Assembly: GCA_900546695.1 (NCBI GenBank)
Contig: URDX01000007.1
Location: forward strand, 17,206-81,205
Reading direction: 5' to 3'
Length of the DNA: 64,000 nt
Source: an uncultured Eubacteriales bacterium
GTDB lineage: Bacteria > Bacillota > Clostridia > Oscillospirales > CAG-272
Each line of letters starts with the position of its first letter. Position 1 is the first letter of the stretch. Positions 34,011-42,906 of this stretch are shown here, piece after piece. Made by a program: the position numbers and the translations under genes. The notes under the pieces are model-generated. The model made no database searches. It was not told where the DNA came from and was given only the letters and a program-made list of their open reading frames with translations.

Positions 34011-35285
34011 TTATCCTTCGAGCGATGCGCGGTATTCGGTATGTATGCGGTCGACGCATTCGAGCAGACTGTCGAGATATTCGACCTGCGCGGCGGTCGC
34101 GCTGTCGTACTCCGAAAATATCGCAACGGTGTACGGATGCTCGTCGTATACTATCCCGATATCGTGATATGCGCCGTAGTCCCATCCGTATTTGTGAGCC
34201 GCCTTGCGGTCGCCCGCGACACGCGCGATGAGCTTCGGCTGATCGCTGTCGATAAGCGCATCCTTCATCAGAGCGGAATACTTATGCCCGCCCTCCGTGT
34301 ACTTATATATCTGCTCCATCACGCGGCAGCCGTCGCGCGCACTCATGCGGCTCGCGCTCGACTTCATCGACTCCCAGCCCTGCTTATCTATCATGCGGTG
34401 CAGCGAGCCGTAGCCGTATTCGCGCATCAGCGTGTTGAAGGCGACATTGTCGCTGTAAGAGAGCACATACCTGACAAGCTCCTCATAGGTGTAGATGCTG
34501 CCGTCGGGGCTGTCGGCGATGCGCCCCGTGCCCTCGCGGTAATGCTCCTCATGGTTGTATTCGAGCGTTTTTCCCGCAAGGTCATAGCGGTCTCCGCCGC
34601 CCTCCGCATCGAGCAGCACCGAAAGTATAAACGGCGCTTTTATCACGCTCGCCGAGTCGAAAACGGTATCCCCGCCGCACGAAACGGTATAGCCCGTCTC
34701 AAGGTCGAGATAGCATATGCCTATGCGCGGGCGAAAGCTGCTGCCGTCGTCGGCGTTTATGAGAAACGGGCGCTCCTCCATCAGGCTGCCGAGCTCCGAA
34801 AACAGCTCCGCCTGCCGCCGCAGCTCGGGCGTAAAGCTCTGCGAGAGCAGATCGACCGTCGACTGCAGCTCCTCTATGCGAACATCCTTTTCCTTTATGC
34901 GTTCGAGCAGCAGCTGCTCATCCTTTGTCAGCTGAATGCCGTCAAGCTCGGCACGGAGAGCATCGCGCTCGGATTCGAGCTCGCTCTCGCGCTGCCTCGC
35001 GGATTCATCCTCGGTCGTTTCGGGAACCTCCGTCTGCTGCGGCTTGTCGCGGCGCAGTGCAAGCACAAGCAGCGCACCGAGCAGCAGCGTCAGCGCGCCG
35101 AGCACCGACACAACGGCTATCATCGCGCCGCGGCTGACGGTGCGTTTGCCGTCTCTGCCGCCGCGGGCTGCGTGCGCATCGCTGCGGGAGCTGTCGTCCG
35201 GATTAGCGCCGCTGCGCGAAATATCCGCGCGGTCTGCCGCCCCGCCGTCGTTTTTATATTGCCGCCTTGTTTCCGTATCCTTCAT
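34011..35285 (-). CDS. membrane-anchored serine hydrolase, class A beta-lactamase fold
   Basis: 424 residues. Cytoplasmic polar tail (1-52), one transmembrane helix (about 53-78), coiled coil (about 90-150), then an extracellular penicillin-recognising domain with SxxK motif SASVIKAPF, YSDN motif (LSYSDNVAFN) and a HKYGW segment in place of KTG. The lack of the full KTG box suggests it is not a true antibiotic-destroying enzyme; a cell-wall role is likelier. The start has GGTGAGG. It lies between the exporter island and the divIC gene and is read in the same direction. Confidence 0.85.
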   Translation of the reverse strand: MKDTETRRQYKNDGGAADRADISRSGANPDDSSRSDAHAARGGRDGKRTVSRGAMIAVVSVLGALTLLLGALLVLALRRDKPQQTEVPETTEDESARQRESELESERDALRAELDGIQLTKDEQLLLERIKEKDVRIEELQSTVDLLSQSFTPELRRQAELFSELGSLMEERPFLINADDGSSFRPRIGICYLDLETGYTVSCGGDTVFDSASVIKAPFILSVLLDAEGGGDRYDLAGKTLEYNHEEHYREGTGRIADSPDGSIYTYEELVRYVLSYSDNVAFNTLMREYGYGSLHRMIDKQGWESMKSSASRMSARDGCRVMEQIYKYTEGGHKYSALMKDALIDSDQPKLIARVAGDRKAAHKYGWDYGAYHDIGIVYDEHPYTVAIFSEYDSATAAQVEYLDSLLECVDRIHTEYRASLEG

Positions 35286-35358
35286 AGCCTCACCGTAAAA
35301 GCCGCGCGAGCTTTTCCCCGTGCGGCTGTGTTGTCAATTGTTAAAACGTTTATGATAG

Positions 35359-35664
35359 TCACTTTTTAAGATCGTTATAATAGATAACCTCGTCTGGCAT
35401 GTGATACCCGAGACTCTTGCGCGCTATCTGCTTGACGTATTCGTCGTCAAAATCATGGTCTATGAGCTCGTTCAGCTCCTCGATGTCGTACTCGCGCTCC
35501 TCTATCTGAGCCTGCAGCTCATCCTGCTGCTTGCAGAGCTCGTTATACTCGTACTGCTGTCCGATAATGGATGCCACACAGAAGCCGACAAAAACGACTA
35601 TCGCCGCCTTGATGAAGACATTCATCCGCTTTTCGGGCATTATGTATCTGTTTCTGCCTGCCAT
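35359..35664 (-). CDS. divIC: septum formation initiator DivIC/FtsB family
   Basis: About 101 residues: short basic N-terminus, one membrane helix (AAIVVFVGFCVASIIG), coiled coil with many Glu (EYNELCKQQDELQAQIEERE) and the C-terminal LGYHMPDEVIYY typical of DivIC. It acts with FtsL/DivIB at the division septum. The ATG at 35664 has GAGG eight bases before; two earlier starts are possible. Its place behind yabQ matches the usual Clostridia and Bacillus order. Confidence 0.9.
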   Translation of the reverse strand: MAGRNRYIMPEKRMNVFIKAAIVVFVGFCVASIIGQQYEYNELCKQQDELQAQIEEREYDIEELNELIDHDFDDEYVKQIARKSLGYHMPDEVIYYNDLKK

Positions 35665-36157
35665 GCACATCACCTCTTTCCGCTATTGTATCACATTTTG
35701 CCGCATAAATCTACCGCAAACCGATATTTTTTTGAAAAATGCGCCGCATTCGCCGCGCAGCACGGCAAAAAACATCATCCGCCGCGCGGTACGACACGTA
35801 AATTAAGTCGTTCTCTCATCGCACGGCACGCGGTTCAAGCTGCTCACACCGCCGCGCGGCGCAGCAATACATGCTCATCGCCCCGCATTCAATCCAAGCT
35901 GCCGCACCGCCGCGCACGGCACGCGGGCAAAATAAAACACAGTCCCGACAAGACTCTGCGTCTGTCGGGGCTGTAAAAAAGATTATATTCGGCAAGCGGA
36001 GGATATCGGTGCTTTGCTGCGCAAAAGCGCATTTTCCCCGTGTAACAAGCGATGCGGCGCGAAAACGCGTTTTCTGTACAGCAAGCACTGCGGTACAGCG
36101 AACAACACAGCGGGCAGTGCGGCGCAGCGGGCAGAGCAGTATACCCCATCGACGCGA
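35665..36157. other. intergenic region, GC-rich imperfect repeats
   Basis: 493 bases without a gene. It has imperfect units around CGGCACGCGG and CCGCCGCGCGG (35755-35930) and a terminator hairpin at 35940. Upstream, 35985-36155 holds CGC-rich sequence with repeated GCAAAAGCGCATTTTCC-like parts. I see no certain promoter for divIC. Confidence 0.5.
35940..35973 (-). terminator. terminator downstream of yabQ
   Basis: CAGCCCCGACAGA pairs with TCTTGTCGGGACTG, flanked by T-rich sequence on either strand; about 185 bases after the yabQ stop. Confidence 0.65.
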
Positions 36158-36781
36158 CTATATACCGGCTGAATGCGTCCGCCTGCGAGGCGACTCCGCA
36201 TCATCCGTTCGACCGAGATACTGCACGGCACCGAGCGCCGAGCGTGCAGCCCGCATCGCGGCTCTGCGTTCACGGCGCGAATCCAGACGGCAGAGCGCTG
36301 CCGACGGCGGATACGCAAGTAGATGCAGCAGCAGTCGCAGCAGACGGAGCAGCGGCAGCAGCGTCAGGCGCGCCGCAGCGCGCACAAGCCGACCGACCGT
36401 GCGGATGACACGCGGCATTATGCACGCGGTAAGTCTGCCGAGCGTTCTGCGATAAAGCAGAAATCCCAGCCCCGTGCCGAGCAGAATAAACCATCGGATA
36501 TGCCCCGAGAGCAGGTTAAACACCGTCACGCTCAGCGCCGCAGAGGCAATGAGTGAAAACAGCACATCCGAGATAAACAAAAGCGCCGCAGACAGGCGGC
36601 GCCCCCATGTCGGCAGCACCTTGCCCCGACGGGAAAAGCAGCAGCGCAGGGTCATTCCCGCCGCAATGCGCGCCGCGCGGAACACGTCGTAGACCGCGCC
36701 GAGCGATGCGCCGACCGCAGCGCCGTACAGCGCGCTCGATGCGAGGCAGATCTGCGAGACATGCTCCATCTGAACTGTCAT
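36158..36781 (-). CDS. yabQ: spore cortex biosynthesis protein YabQ
   Basis: 207 residues with several hydrophobic helices in the first 130 residues (ALYGAAVGASLGAVYDVFRA, then LLFISDVLFSLIASAALSV) and a basic Arg-rich tail. YabQ is a membrane protein of the mother cell needed for cortex formation. ATG overlaps the yabP stop (ATGA) and AGGAGG precedes it. The C-terminal 70 residues are unusually Arg/Ala-rich, in line with the high GC here. Confidence 0.88.
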   Translation of the reverse strand: MTVQMEHVSQICLASSALYGAAVGASLGAVYDVFRAARIAAGMTLRCCFSRRGKVLPTWGRRLSAALLFISDVLFSLIASAALSVTVFNLLSGHIRWFILLGTGLGFLLYRRTLGRLTACIMPRVIRTVGRLVRAAARLTLLPLLRLLRLLLHLLAYPPSAALCRLDSRRERRAAMRAARSALGAVQYLGRTDDAESPRRRTHSAGI

Positions 36782-37146
36782 TGCCGCCTCCTGCGCAGGA
36801 AACGGAAAAAGCCGCCTTCATCCTCTCCGCCGTCCTCGGAAATATATGCAAGCGCGTCCACACGCCCGACTATCTCGATAACACCGTCGCCGAGCTCGCC
36901 CGCCCCTGTGCTGCCGTCATAGACGAGCTTTATCCGCCCGTCTGCAGGCGCGTTGGGCGGAGATGAAAAGGACACTATCCGCAGACCCTCTCCCTCGATG
37001 CTCAGCACGCCCATGTCGGTGATCAGCACTATCCCGTTCTCGTCAAACGACTGCACATCGCGCGCACCGCACACCGTCATCCTTCCCCTGCCGACAAGCG
37101 AGATAGAATGTCTCCCCGCTCTGTCCTTCTCCGCTCTTGCTTCCAT
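36778..37146 (-). CDS. yabP: sporulation protein YabP
   Basis: 122 residues from the ATG at 37146, nine bases behind GGAGG. It contains HSISLVGRGRMTVCGARDVQSFDE and ITDMGVLSIEGEGLRI, the typical YabP/YqfC domain. YabP and YabQ are made together under sporulation sigma factors. The acidic-then-Arg-rich C-terminus (EDGGEDEGGFFRFLRRRR) is longer than usual. Confidence 0.9.
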   Translation of the reverse strand: MEARAEKDRAGRHSISLVGRGRMTVCGARDVQSFDENGIVLITDMGVLSIEGEGLRIVSFSSPPNAPADGRIKLVYDGSTGAGELGDGVIEIVGRVDALAYISEDGGEDEGGFFRFLRRRRQ

Positions 37147-37582
37147 ACCGAAAACCTCCAAAAAATATGAGAATCGGGGAGACCGAAAAGCGCCGACGTG
37201 ACGATTTTCGACGCTTCCGCATCTTTTTATCTCTCCCCGTTACCGCATGGAATTTTTCCTGCGGATACCTCTCCGAGCATTTTTATCTATTCTCGCAGGG
37301 ATACCGATAAAGTCCGCACTTTTCGGGTATCCTTTCTCCCGAGTATATTATATGCGACGGCAGCGCGCAATATTACCACACCCGTCGGCAAAGCGCGGTT
37401 TTGCAAATGCTCGTCTTTTCGGAAGCGTATTTATACAATAAAATATTTATGCAGGAATTCCGCCCGCGCGAATCAAATTTAAAATTTGCACACAACATTC
37501 AAATCCTTGTGCGTGAATTTTATATTGAAAGTCTTACGTTTTTACGAAAGGTCAAGCCGCACAATTCAGAGCGACACAAGCC
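37147..37582. other. intergenic region between rqcP and yabP
   Basis: Holds a partial composite repeat (37182-37240), further short hairpins with CTTTTCGGGTATCC, and AT-rich sequence (37430-37550) where the yabP promoter may lie. No gene seen. Confidence 0.5.
37182..37240 (-). repeat. partial composite 3' repeat, copy E
   Basis: Its reverse complement, GAGAGATAAAAAGATGC followed by GGAAGCGTCGAAAATCGTC, matches the outer part of the copy at 51320-51345. The central hairpins are missing. Confidence 0.6.
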
Positions 37583-37624
37583 AAAAATCCGTCCATGCTC
37601 CGCAAAAAAAGCGATGCATGGGCG
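37583..37624 (-). terminator. terminator downstream of rqcP
   Basis: CCGCCCATGCATCGC pairs with GCGGAGCATGGACGG around a T7 loop and is followed by ATTTTT on the minus strand, 26 bases after the stop. Confidence 0.8.
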
Positions 37625-37649
37625 GCTGTGTTTTACGCGCGTCTGCGGT

Positions 37650-37904
37650 TTACTTTGAATTCTGCTCCACTACCTCATACATGGTCGAGGCATCCGCTTT
37701 GAGCGCATGCTCCAGCACGTTTGTCACCCTGACGGTGAGCTCGCGCTGACCGAATGAAACGGTAATGACATCCCCGACCTTGACATCGTAGGATGCCTTG
37801 ACGGGTCTGCCGTTGACGGTGATGCGCGATGCGTCGCACGCCTCGTTTGCCACCGTTCTGCGTTTGATTATACGCGAAACCTTTAAAAATTTATCAATTC
37901 TCAT
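37650..37904 (-). CDS. rqcP: S4-domain RNA-binding protein RqcP
   Basis: 84 residues, almost only an S4 domain: MRIDKFLKVSRIIKRRTVANEAC and ITVNGRPVKASYDVKVGD. In Bacillus this protein (YabO/RqcP) works with RqcH on stalled 50S subunits during Ala-tailing. AGGAG precedes the ATG. Its position between mazG and yabP is the standard one. Confidence 0.92.
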   Translation of the reverse strand: MRIDKFLKVSRIIKRRTVANEACDASRITVNGRPVKASYDVKVGDVITVSFGQRELTVRVTNVLEHALKADASTMYEVVEQNSK

Positions 37905-38043
37905 CTTTGTTCTCCTGTCTCCTTAAGGAATCCATGGGAATCTCGCCGCCGCACGGCATGTCCGACGGGTAAAATCGCAGTAATTCGTCGGTCACTGCAC
38001 AGAGCGCTCCCGGACTGACGCAACACCGCAACGGCAGCTCCGC

Positions 38044-38733
38044 TCACTGCTCTGCCTTCTGCTCAGCCGCGCGAACACGCTCTGTCATGCGGTCGCACTC
38101 GTCGTACAGTTCATGCTCGGCATCTGTACCGCTCTCGCGTGCTTCGAGCACGAGCCGCATAAGACGTGCGCCGAGCGAATCATCCCCTGCGTCGGGCAGT
38201 GCGGCATCGAGATAGCCCGCCTTTTTTGCCCTTCCGAGCAGCTTTTCCGCACGCATAAGCGCGGGGAGCGAGCGGGCGACGCTCTCGAGCGCCTCGGTCG
38301 CGGTGGTCTGGCTCTTGGAGCGCTGCTTGATGGCGTCCCAGTTATCGAGCACCTGCGCGGTGCCGCTGACCGTCGTATCGCCGAAAACGTGCGGATGGCG
38401 CAGTATCAGCTTACGGCAGATACCGTCGTACACGTCGTCGAGCGAAAAGCCGCCGTGCTCCTCCTCCATCCGTGCATGGAACATGACCTGCAGCAGCACG
38501 TCGCCGAGCTCCTCGCACATCAGCACGGGGTCGCGGTTGTCTATCGCCTCTATCACCTCGTAGGTCTCCTCGATGAAGTTCTCGCGAACGCTCTCATGTG
38601 TCTGCTCGCGGTCCCACGGGCAGCCTTCGGGCGAGCGGAGCAGCGCGGTTATCATGCGCAGATCGGAGGCAGTCATGCGCTCGGCGGTGGCATATTTATC
38701 GGTCAGGTACTTTTTTTCATCTGTTATCGACAT
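38044..38733 (-). CDS. mazG: nucleoside triphosphate pyrophosphohydrolase MazG
   Basis: 229 residues, one MazG domain with CPWDREQTHES, the metal-binding EExxE helix (FIEETYEVIEAID) and EELGDVLLQVMFHARM. It removes non-canonical or excess NTPs. The C-terminal 60 residues are less conserved and Glu-rich. It lies 11 bases behind the flippase gene. Confidence 0.95.
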   Translation of the reverse strand: MSITDEKKYLTDKYATAERMTASDLRMITALLRSPEGCPWDREQTHESVRENFIEETYEVIEAIDNRDPVLMCEELGDVLLQVMFHARMEEEHGGFSLDDVYDGICRKLILRHPHVFGDTTVSGTAQVLDNWDAIKQRSKSQTTATEALESVARSLPALMRAEKLLGRAKKAGYLDAALPDAGDDSLGARLMRLVLEARESGTDAEHELYDECDRMTERVRAAEQKAEQ

Positions 38734-38744
38734 TTTAATCTCCG

Positions 38745-40376
38745 TTATTTTATGAGTCTTGCCTTTTGCAGTGCGGCATAGATTTTTGCGCCCTTAGGCA
38801 GCATGAGTACATCATCCCGCTCGACCCCGCGGATGGCAAACAGCGCTATCACGTATATTATCGCAGCAACGACTATCGCGATGAGCGTTACCGCCTTTGA
38901 CGGGATATGCCACGAGAGCAGACGCAGCGTGCCGAAGGCTCCGCCAACGCAGATTACCGAAGCGATGAGCGGCTTTACGAAGGTAACAAAGACCGACGGA
39001 CGGACATCGGTATATTTCGCCATGAAATACACGTTGAGCACGGTGCAGACAACATAGCAGACTACGGTCGATATCGGCGCTCCGTAGATATTTACCGCAG
39101 GTATGCCAATGAGGATAAAGCTGAGTAATATCTTGACGACCGAGCCGGTGACGAGCGAGATTATCGGCTTATTCTGTCTGCCGTATGCCTGAAGAATGGC
39201 GTTTGATATCGAGAGCATGCAGATAAAGAAGATAGATATCGCGAGCACCGAGAGCTTGGGCGCGGCGAGCTCGGAGCTCTCCGCGTTATACAGCAGCTTG
39301 AGCAGCGGCTCGGAGAGCACACTGACGCCGAGTGTACACGGCAGCGCCACTATCGCGGTGACGCGCAGACAGCTGCGGCAAATCTCCGCGCTTCGCTTGC
39401 TGTCACCGAGGGTGAGCGTGCCCTTGAGCAGCGGTATGAGCGAATAGGATATCGGGTAGATGAGCGCGGGCGGAAGGTTGGCAAACGGCACCGCAAAGCC
39501 GGTGTAATTTCCGTACAAAGCGTTTGCGTACTCCTCGACATAGCCGATGCTCATCAGCCGCCAGTTTATTATCATATCGTCAACCATTGTAGTCAGGCTC
39601 ATGATAGACGAGCTGACGGTGATGGGTATCGCGATGACGAGCAGGCGGCGCAGTATCTCCCTGCCACCGGATATCTTACCGCCGCCGACCGCCTCCTCGA
39701 TGGCGTACTCCTCCTCGCAGAAGCGCAGCTTTGAGATGAACAGGAACAGCATTCCGAAGGCGGTACCGACGGTAAGTCCCGCGATAGCGCATGCAGCCTG
39801 CACCTCGAGCCCGTATCCGAGCTTACGTGCGCCGAGTGCGAACAGGATGCCCATCAGCAGCTTGCCGAGCGTCTCCATTATCTGCGAGACGGCGGTCGGT
39901 CTCATCTCCTGAAAGCCCTGAAAATATCCGCGCATCGCGCTTGAGACACAGACTAAGAAAAGGGTGGGCGCTACCGCGATGATGGACAGATACGAGCCCG
40001 CAACGCCGTTAAGGAACGCGAACTGATGCGAGAGCAGTATCATCACTCCCGAGCCGAGCGCACCGATAACGATGAACATTTTCATCGTCAGCGAATATAT
40101 CCGTTTTATCTCCTCCCGATTGCCGCGGAAGCGCGCCTCCGAGACGAGAATTGAGACAGCGAGCGGCAGACCGCCCGTTGATATCATATAAAACCAGACG
40201 AAAATGTGATAGGCGGCGTTGAAATACGCCATACCCGAGTCGCCTAGAATGTTGCTTATCGGTATGCGGAAGAGCATACCGATGACCTTGTTCAGCACGT
40301 TGGTAAAGGTGAGCACGGCAACACCCGAGAAAAACAGATTCTTATTATTTTTTATCTTTTTTGAAGTAGCTGCCAC
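38745..40376 (-). CDS. spoVB: SpoVB/MurJ-like MOP-family flippase
   Basis: 543 residues with about 14 membrane helices and the N-terminus FFSGVAVLTFTNVLNKVIGM typical of the SpoVB/polysaccharide exporter family. It probably flips lipid-linked wall or cortex precursors. The GTG at 40376 is preceded by GAGGGA and overlaps the end of the amidohydrolase gene by 32 bases. Position before mazG is conserved in this group of bacteria. Confidence 0.88.
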   Translation of the reverse strand: MAATSKKIKNNKNLFFSGVAVLTFTNVLNKVIGMLFRIPISNILGDSGMAYFNAAYHIFVWFYMISTGGLPLAVSILVSEARFRGNREEIKRIYSLTMKMFIVIGALGSGVMILLSHQFAFLNGVAGSYLSIIAVAPTLFLVCVSSAMRGYFQGFQEMRPTAVSQIMETLGKLLMGILFALGARKLGYGLEVQAACAIAGLTVGTAFGMLFLFISKLRFCEEEYAIEEAVGGGKISGGREILRRLLVIAIPITVSSSIMSLTTMVDDMIINWRLMSIGYVEEYANALYGNYTGFAVPFANLPPALIYPISYSLIPLLKGTLTLGDSKRSAEICRSCLRVTAIVALPCTLGVSVLSEPLLKLLYNAESSELAAPKLSVLAISIFFICMLSISNAILQAYGRQNKPIISLVTGSVVKILLSFILIGIPAVNIYGAPISTVVCYVVCTVLNVYFMAKYTDVRPSVFVTFVKPLIASVICVGGAFGTLRLLSWHIPSKAVTLIAIVVAAIIYVIALFAIRGVERDDVLMLPKGAKIYAALQKARLIK

Positions 40377-41634
40377 ATTCTTCCCTCATATCGTGAATAA
40401 TTTTTTCTATGTCAACGGTGGTATACTCACCGTTTTCGTAAAGAATCCTGCCGTCGACCATGGTCATGGTGACGTTGGACGAATTTGCACTGTAAACGGC
40501 GGTGCAGCGCAGGTCGTAGTACGGGATATTGTTCGGTGCGCACAGGTCAAGCAGAATAATGTCCGCCCGCCGTCCGACCGCTATCTCTCCGCAGTCGCCT
40601 CGCTGCTGGGCATGTGCGCCCGCCGTCGTCGCCGCGCGGAGCATGTCGCCCGCACCGATGCGCGAGGGGTCGCGCGTTATGCCCTTCTGGATTATCGCGC
40701 CGACGTGCATCTCCTTGAACATGTCGAGAACGTTGTTTGATGCCGTTCCGTCGGTACCGAGCGCAACGTTCACTCCGCCGTCAAGCAGCCTTGATAGCGG
40801 CATTACGCCGCTGCCGAGCTTGAGATTTGAGACGGGGTTATATATCGCTGTCGCGCCGTGACGCGCGAGGATTTCGATATCGCCGTCCTCTACCCACACG
40901 CAGTGCGCCGCCGTGACGGAAGCCTCGAAGCAGCCGCACTGCTCGAAGAACGCCGCGGGAGTCAGCCCGCCGTGACGCTCCTTGCACTGCTCGTGCTCGG
41001 ACTCGGTCTCGGAGAGGTGGATATGGAGATTCGCACCGTGCTCGGCAGCAAATTTTCCTACCTCGACGCAAGCGCGCGGGACGTTTGTATATTCGGCGTG
41101 CAGTGATATATCTATCTTTATTCTGCCGTCCTCGGCGTTATTCCATTCGGAGTACAGCGTCTTTGCCTCGTCAAAGCGGTGGTCGCGCGACATATCTATA
41201 TCGGGGTCGAACGAGGTTATCGAGCGGCTGATATTCGCCTTGATGCCCGTCTCCGCGACCGCGAGTGCGGTATCTCCGCAGAAGAAATACATGTCCGAGA
41301 ACGAGACCGTACCGCCCCTTATCATCTCGGCTATCGCGAGCATGGAGGCGTTATATACCGCGCGACTCGTCAGCAGGTCCTCTGCGGGAAAAATCTTCTC
41401 GTGCAGCCAGCGGTCAAGCGGCATGTCCTCGCCGTAGCCGCGGAAAAGCGTCATAGCCGCGTGCGTATGGCAGTTGTAGAGTCCCGGCATGAGCAGGCGG
41501 TCGGTGCAGTCGATGATGCGGTCATAGCCGTCGATCGGCGGCTCTGCTCCGACGTAGGTTATGTACGCCCCGTCGGTCGCGACGCAGGCAGTCGTACCGT
41601 CGAGCAGCTTTGCGTTTTTGAGCAAATACTTCAT
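40345..41634 (-). CDS. mtaD: amidohydrolase, MTA/SAH deaminase-like
   Basis: 429 residues of the TRZ/ATZ amidohydrolase family. Metal-binding HTH motif in NCHTHAAMTLFRG, HIHLSETESE, AHCVWVED and LGTDGTASNN are all present. Members deaminate S-adenosylhomocysteine, methylthioadenosine or related purines; the exact substrate cannot be fixed. AAAGGA lies before the ATG. Confidence 0.85.
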   Translation of the reverse strand: MKYLLKNAKLLDGTTACVATDGAYITYVGAEPPIDGYDRIIDCTDRLLMPGLYNCHTHAAMTLFRGYGEDMPLDRWLHEKIFPAEDLLTSRAVYNASMLAIAEMIRGGTVSFSDMYFFCGDTALAVAETGIKANISRSITSFDPDIDMSRDHRFDEAKTLYSEWNNAEDGRIKIDISLHAEYTNVPRACVEVGKFAAEHGANLHIHLSETESEHEQCKERHGGLTPAAFFEQCGCFEASVTAAHCVWVEDGDIEILARHGATAIYNPVSNLKLGSGVMPLSRLLDGGVNVALGTDGTASNNVLDMFKEMHVGAIIQKGITRDPSRIGAGDMLRAATTAGAHAQQRGDCGEIAVGRRADIILLDLCAPNNIPYYDLRCTAVYSANSSNVTMTMVDGRILYENGEYTTVDIEKIIHDMREECGSYFKKDKK

Positions 41635-41758
41635 TTTATATAAATCCTTTCAAACCATTCCGTTTATGCGGCAGCGGATGTGCGGCGGTGCAAATATGCG
41701 GCGGCATAGTATGCAGTGTCTGATGTTCGGCAGCGCGGGGATGAACGCCGTGCCGCGC

Positions 41759-42703
41759 TCAGCGCATATCGCCGATAAACTCGCGCAGCATCGAATCCGC
41801 AGGGACCTCCGACGGCGGCAGCGACGGTACGCTGTCGAGCGCATCGAGCAGCCCGCGTACATCGGGATAGAGCGGCGAGGTTGCCGAGACGGCGCGCAGC
41901 AGCTCCGCAAGCGGCTGCTTGAGCACGCAGACCTCATATGCGAGCGAGGAATCTATCAGCGCATCCGCATATCTGCGCGCGGGGTAGATGCTGCTCTGCT
42001 CGTTGCGGACGACCCCAGCCCATACCTGCAGCGTAAATTCGACGGAGGCGGAGCGGAAAAGTCGGTCGCGCAGCAGACGGCGCATAAGCCGCAGCCGACG
42101 CGCGGAGAATTCGGTATCGCCTATCCTCACGCCGCTCGCGGCATCGGTGAAGATGAAGAGCGGCGATGCGGGAGAGATCACACGGCGTACCGACGGGTAC
42201 GATGCCTGAATGCCCTCGAAAATAAAGACGTCATACGCAGAGGAGTCGACCGAGCGGAAGCCGCTGCGGCGCTGCAAACCAAAATCAAACTGCGGCAGCT
42301 CCGCCGTCTCACCGCGCAGCACGGCAGCGGTAAAGCACTCGAATTCGAGGATATCCATCGCATCCTCGCTGTCGAGGTCGAGCTCGCCGTTCGCCTCGGA
42401 GTAGCCCGAAACGTCGGGCGATGCCTCGGAGGTGAGAAAAAAGTCGTCTATCGACACGCGGAAAACACGCAGTCCGCAGGCGGCAAGCTCGGTACGGAGC
42501 TTTTCGACCGTTGTGGTCTTTCCCGAGCAGCTCGGACCCGACAGCGCTATCAGCTGCGGAGCGCTGCCGCCCCGTACCCGCTCGCATATCAGCGACGCGG
42601 TGCTGTCGAGCCGCTCCCTGTACTCCGCCTCGCAGTGCTTTATCAGCGCGGGGGTGCAGTCGGAGGGCGAGAGCGAAATTATATTTTCATGCAGTTCCAG
42701 CAT
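41759..42703 (-). CDS. uridine kinase-like P-loop protein
   Basis: 314 residues with Walker A GPSCSGKTTT near residue 60, VSIDDFF (Walker B-like, as in uridine kinase) and FIFEGIQA. The C-terminal 90 residues carry an extension common to Clostridia uridine-kinase-like proteins. Some of these are fused to a threonyl-tRNA-synthetase-like part, which is lacking here. ATG follows AGGAGG. Phosphorylation of a nucleoside or a related sugar is likely but unproven. Confidence 0.75.
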   Translation of the reverse strand: MLELHENIISLSPSDCTPALIKHCEAEYRERLDSTASLICERVRGGSAPQLIALSGPSCSGKTTTVEKLRTELAACGLRVFRVSIDDFFLTSEASPDVSGYSEANGELDLDSEDAMDILEFECFTAAVLRGETAELPQFDFGLQRRSGFRSVDSSAYDVFIFEGIQASYPSVRRVISPASPLFIFTDAASGVRIGDTEFSARRLRLMRRLLRDRLFRSASVEFTLQVWAGVVRNEQSSIYPARRYADALIDSSLAYEVCVLKQPLAELLRAVSATSPLYPDVRGLLDALDSVPSLPPSEVPADSMLREFIGDMR

Positions 42704-42906
42704 AGGACACCTCCTGTCGGTGCTGACGCGGCGCGTTCACCGCGGATATAACGATGGTGCGGCGTGTTCTCCGCGAATGCAGTAATGATATTTTACACGG
42801 AGCGCTGCCGACGGTGCGAGCATAAATCCGCGCTTGAAGCTAAGCTGCGGAAATAAAGCAGACTCAATCTGTGTCATTAAATATTGACGGCGGAAACGTT
42901 GCAGAC

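Noticed and set aside
33917..34126. N-terminal extension of the ABC gene at 32093
   Set aside because: Arg/Ser-rich sequence unlike the paralogues, no ribosome site; ATG at 33916 gives the family length.
34011..35285. Antibiotic-resistance beta-lactamase
   Set aside because: SxxK and SDN are present, but the KTG box is replaced and there is a long cytoplasmic and coiled-coil part; a wall-related function is more likely.
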